Assembly: GCA_003640385.1 (NCBI GenBank)
Contig: RCAB01000127.1
Location: 82,048-146,047 of the forward strand
Reading direction: 5' to 3'
DNA from: Setaria digitata
Taxonomy: Eukaryota; Nematoda; Chromadorea; Rhabditida; Setariidae
DNA length: 64,000 nt
The stretch's first letter is position 1. Each line of letters starts with the position of its first letter. Below the pieces are notes generated by a model. That model made no database searches and was not told where the DNA came from. It saw only the letters and a list, made by a program, of their open reading frames with translations. Made by a program: the position numbers and the translations under genes. Below, piece after piece: positions 60,451 through 64,000 of the stretch.

Positions 60451-62760
60451 ATGTTTGTTAATATGCAAGGAAGACTACCTGGTCAGATGTGGATATGTTT
60501 ATGCATATTACAATATCCTGTGCTTGCGATATTACGTCGAAGTGCAGTAAGTGTCAGCTTTCTCAATTCCTTAATATTTTAGTTCTCTTCCTTAATTTCA
60601 TTGAACTGTTTACCAGAAACAATGTTTTCTGAATAACATTTCTAAAATTATATTTCCGTGTTCCACAATAAAGGAGAAACAGGACCTACTATGCTTTCAA
60701 TAGTGCAGAATTCTGTTTCGCTGACTGTTTTCAGGTGTCACAACCATGCGGTTTGCCTCCTGGATATAATCAGATGTCAGATTTTGCAAAAGCGAAGTTA
60801 CAAAATATATGGTAGATCTTGAAGAAATTTATAGAACTAAAGAAAGACTTAGATCATTCAAAAAAAAAAAAAAACTCTTTGTCTTGCAGTTATTAAAAGA
60901 AGGTTTTCCGCATTTTCATCCATTTCATCTCATATCCTTTGCCCACCGCTGAAATTTTGAATAGAAAGAATAAGTTTTGGCGAAGTTTTAAATACACTCT
61001 GAACTATTTAATTTTATTTGAAAAAAAAAAAAATAATAATGGCCTAGTGGCACAGGGAAAATTATAAGCCGGGAGCAAGTTGCTTTGCGGAACAAATCGC
61101 TACTGATGTTATTCTTACAATTGTGGACAATTTTTTTACGAAATATGGCCGCGAAGGTTAATTTTGATGCTTTTGATGGAGAAAATGAACGCATATCCAT
61201 TTTTTCTTGATTGAATAGAAAACTTTAAAAATTCTTAATAAGAGAGCTTTCCCTTTCTCGTTGGAACAATATAAAAAAAAAAAAAAAAAAAAAAAAACTC
61301 TCACTGATCGTGATTGTATGATATGACTATGTCAAATCAAGGTAATTAATTCATGAGAACATTGATATATAGAATTTGGATTGAATAATATTATTATACT
61401 TGATTAGCATTTGAAATTCTACGACGAATGCATATAAATAAAAAAAGAAATTTATAGATACGAAGAATGGAACCTTTCTCTCATTTTCAACGACTAGTCC
61501 ACTTCCAGCGCCACAAGTAAGCTTTAAATGACTATGATAAAGCAGAAATTAAAATTCCGCAGAACTTTATCATATTTGTTTTTTCAGAATATACAATATT
61601 CGACATCTTCCAGTCGAAATCCTGTTCAGTATGTGGTCAAACAGCGTGCTGGAGAGAATTCAAACGAGAAAAATTCGACAACTGCTCAGTTCTTTACGAT
61701 AAAATCAAATTTGACATCAAATGATGTACACCAACACCCACCGTATTTGATCCCACTATATTCTACACCGCTTCAAATGCTAGCATCAAACATCATACCA
61801 TCGAAATCATACAGAAAGAGAAATGAACCTGAAAGAACAAATCCCACTGAGGATTCGATTTATGAATTAACTTATACTGATGATGATATCGTTAATCCAA
61901 AAATCACACTGGAAAGTGAATCTTTATTTGTTATATGTCTAAAACCATTATGCGCTTTAAGGCCGGAAAATCTTAAGCATTCTAATAAGAAACCAAACGA
62001 AATGTAATTTCAGAAAGTTCAGAAATAAATAGTAGTCGCCATGGCTATAATTTGACTGAGAACCTCGTTTCACGAACTGCAGCAGATGAAGCTGTTTACG
62101 ATGAAGTGCCTGTAAATTTTTTTTTTTTTTTTTTTCTCAACTAATTAACTTATTGTTACAATATCTGTAGTACTCAGTATAACAGAGAAATTTTTAGACT
62201 TTGGAAATCTCTGGAATTCCGGAATTTTTAAAAGATGCAAATACGAACGTAATCGATAGTTTCATGGAAGTATGGAGCGACCCAAATATTCCATCCGAGA
62301 GTTTACGCAAAGAGATGGTAGCAGCTTTGTCAGATTATCAACGATCAAAAATATTAAATCTTGATTTTGCCAATAGTGTCAGAACTGAATAGTTTACTTT
62401 CAATCAAATTCCAGAAAGTTTTTCTAATTATAGATTCACTTGCTTGCCGTATCATTACTAACTACAGAACAGCTTACTGCTTATAACCATTATATGAACG
62501 AACGCCGACGCTGCCAACGACAGCTGTTACTTCAGATGCGCCAAATGTCAGATGAGGCACAAAAAGCATTGAATATTCTTGCTTACGCAGATCCTGATGA
62601 ACAATTTGAAGTAGGTGGACTGCGTCAAAACATCAAGTTCATTTATTTGCAAATATTGAGAAATGGATTTGATTTATTTCTTGCTTCTTTATTCCAAACT
62701 TCCGACAAAAAAATATTTACAGTGAAAAGAAATAGTGATGATCTTAGACCAGTTCACTAG
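60451..62760 (+). CDS. unrecognised, probably secreted protein; distant SXP/RAL-2-like helical part possible
   Basis: Exons I can support: 60451-60546, 60735-60811, 61458-61516, 61588-61915, 62014-62111, 62198-62377 and 62434-62760. The 60811/61458 phases disagree, so an exon is missing or the first two belong elsewhere. The first exon has a hydrophobic segment (WICLCILQYPVLA) that could be a signal. The middle is Ser/Asn/Pro-rich with the acidic YTDDD. Two long helical segments follow, from GIPEFLKDAN to YQRSK and from YNHYMNERRRC to NILAYADPDEQ. Their size, the Pro-Phe-Leu start and amphipathic pattern recall the nematode DUF148 (SXP/RAL-2) fold, but the match is weak. The last exon may instead splice at a GAA|gtaggt donor. 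Confidence 0.5.
61271..61298. repeat. poly-A tract
   Basis: A run of over 20 A residues inside the gene at 60451-62760, in intronic sequence. Its true length is uncertain, as for other homopolymers here. It does not affect the exon calls. Confidence 0.85.
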
Positions 62761-63160
62761 TATCATGAAGGAATAGTGGAAATCTGCTGTATTTCCAAAA
62801 AGCTACAAAATAGTCCATAGAATGATAAACTTTTAAACGCGTATGAATGCTCTTCGCAGTCCTTTGCAACTTAGTAACACATAGGGAGGAATAATTATTC
62901 ATAGGTTAAGGGTTATTATAAAAAAGAAAATGAAGTGGTTGATACTTTTTGTAGAAACTACGGGAAAACGTTTCAGATTGCCATGAATTTTCCAAATGAT
63001 ATTCGTCATGAACTGAAGAATTTCGCCCAACGAAGAACGGGCAAATGTATTTGAAAGGAATGTCACTCTATCAATGATTATGTTAAAACAATTGAAAAAT
63101 GTACTTTACTTGTATTTCTAGAATATGTTTTAGATACAAGAAAAGAAACCTCATCAGGCT
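62761..63160. other. 3' flank of the last gene
   Basis: Short AT-rich stretch between the stop at 62760 and the tandem repeat block. I see no gene or clear polyadenylation signal close to the stop. Confidence 0.5.
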
Positions 63161-64000
63161 GTTATTTATTGAACTACTGAATAAATGAATAAATTAAACC
63201 AATAAATAATGAATGCATAAATAAATTAAATAAATCAGTAAATGTAAATAAATAGAAATAAATGAATTAAATATAAATAAAATGAAAACAAATAAATAAA
63301 TTAATTAAATATGAACAAATAAGGTAAACATAAATAAATAAATTAAATATAAGTAAATAAATTAAATATAAATAAATTAAATATAAATAAATTAGATATA
63401 AATAAATTAAATATAAATAAATTAAATATAAATAAATTAAATATAAATAAATTAATTAAGTAGAAATAAATAAATTAAATATAAATAAATAAATTAAGTA
63501 GAAACAAATAAATTAAATATAAATAAATCAATACAATAAACACAAGTAAATAAATATAAATGAATAAATGCAAGAAAATAAATAAGTGTAAAATGATGAA
63601 TATAAAAACAAATAATGGATAAATAATAAATGAGTAAATGGCAAATAATGAACAAATGAATAAGGAAGAATGAATGAATAAACGATGGGTAAAAATGAAT
63701 AAATAACAAATAACGAGTAAATAATGCGTAAATAAGGGATAAATAATCAGTAAATAATATGAATGGGTAAATGAATAAACGATGGATAAATAATAGTAAA
63801 TAATGAATAAAACAATGGACAAATAGTGAATAAAAATGAATGAATAACGAATGAACAATAGATGGTGAATAAATAATGAATAAATAAAGAATAAATAATT
63901 AATGAAAAGTGGACAAATGGTAAAAAATAAACAATGGGTAAATAATGAGTAAATAACGGATAAATAATGGATAAGCAATGGATAAATAGTGAATAAATAA
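63161..64000. repeat. AAATA-type low-complexity block with a 15-bp tandem array
   Basis: The right end consists of AAATAAATn and TAATGAATAAA-like units continuing past the window. A clean array of the 15-bp unit attaaatataaataa repeats six times at 63361-63450, with one base change in the third copy. Further right the units degenerate. The long minus-strand frames across it (Leu/Ile/Tyr/Phe-rich) are products of the repeat, not genes. Confidence 0.92.

Noticed and set aside
63475..63978. A 167-codon minus-strand frame at the right edge
   Set aside because: It is the translation of an AATAAA-type repeat, with only Leu, Ile, Tyr, Phe, His and Ser in monotonous order.

Overview
The window reads as nuclear DNA of a nematode, most likely a filarial (spirurid) worm. 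It is AT-rich and the genes are split into many small exons (about 50-300 bases). Introns mostly run from GTAAGT/GTATGT to a T-rich AG. The recognisable proteins resemble nematode orthologues, notably a LIN-45-type Raf kinase. The species call is an inference. All exon models were built by hand from splice sites, reading phase and remembered family sequences; no alignment or search was run.

Layout from left to right. Bases 1-14 may hold the start of a minus-strand gene leaving the window. Bases 3053-9212 (+) encode the Rab3GAP catalytic subunit. Bases 10305-13136 (-) encode a divergent protein tyrosine phosphatase. Bases 13137-21271 contain no gene I can model, although several exon-like stretches lie on the + strand. 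Bases 21272-25943 (-) encode Raf/LIN-45, 27373-30921 (-) a GPAT3/4-type glycerol-3-phosphate acyltransferase, and 33600-36914 (-) pantothenate kinase. A 5.7 kb gap follows. Bases 42588-46032 (+) encode an unrecognised protein with a signal peptide. A gene at 51167-56522 (+) combines a PH domain with an actin fold; its 5' end is not found. Bases 57420-59630 (+) encode the zinc-ribbon nucleolar protein ZNF330, and 60451-62760 (+) another unrecognised, probably secreted protein. The right edge is an AT-rich tandem repeat.

The named genes belong to separate housekeeping or signalling pathways: Rab GTPase regulation, Ras-MAPK signalling, glycerolipid synthesis, coenzyme A synthesis and a nucleolar zinc protein. 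The sequence gives no reason to treat them as one functional system. Same-strand neighbours (Raf/GPAT/PANK; PH-actin/ZNF330) are 0.9-2.7 kb apart, so an operon is possible but not shown.

The most unusual items are the PH plus actin-fold protein, two introns with GC donors, a duplicated terminal-exon segment inside the GPAT gene, a phosphatase with altered substrate-recognition residues, and a GC-rich island near 48 kb.
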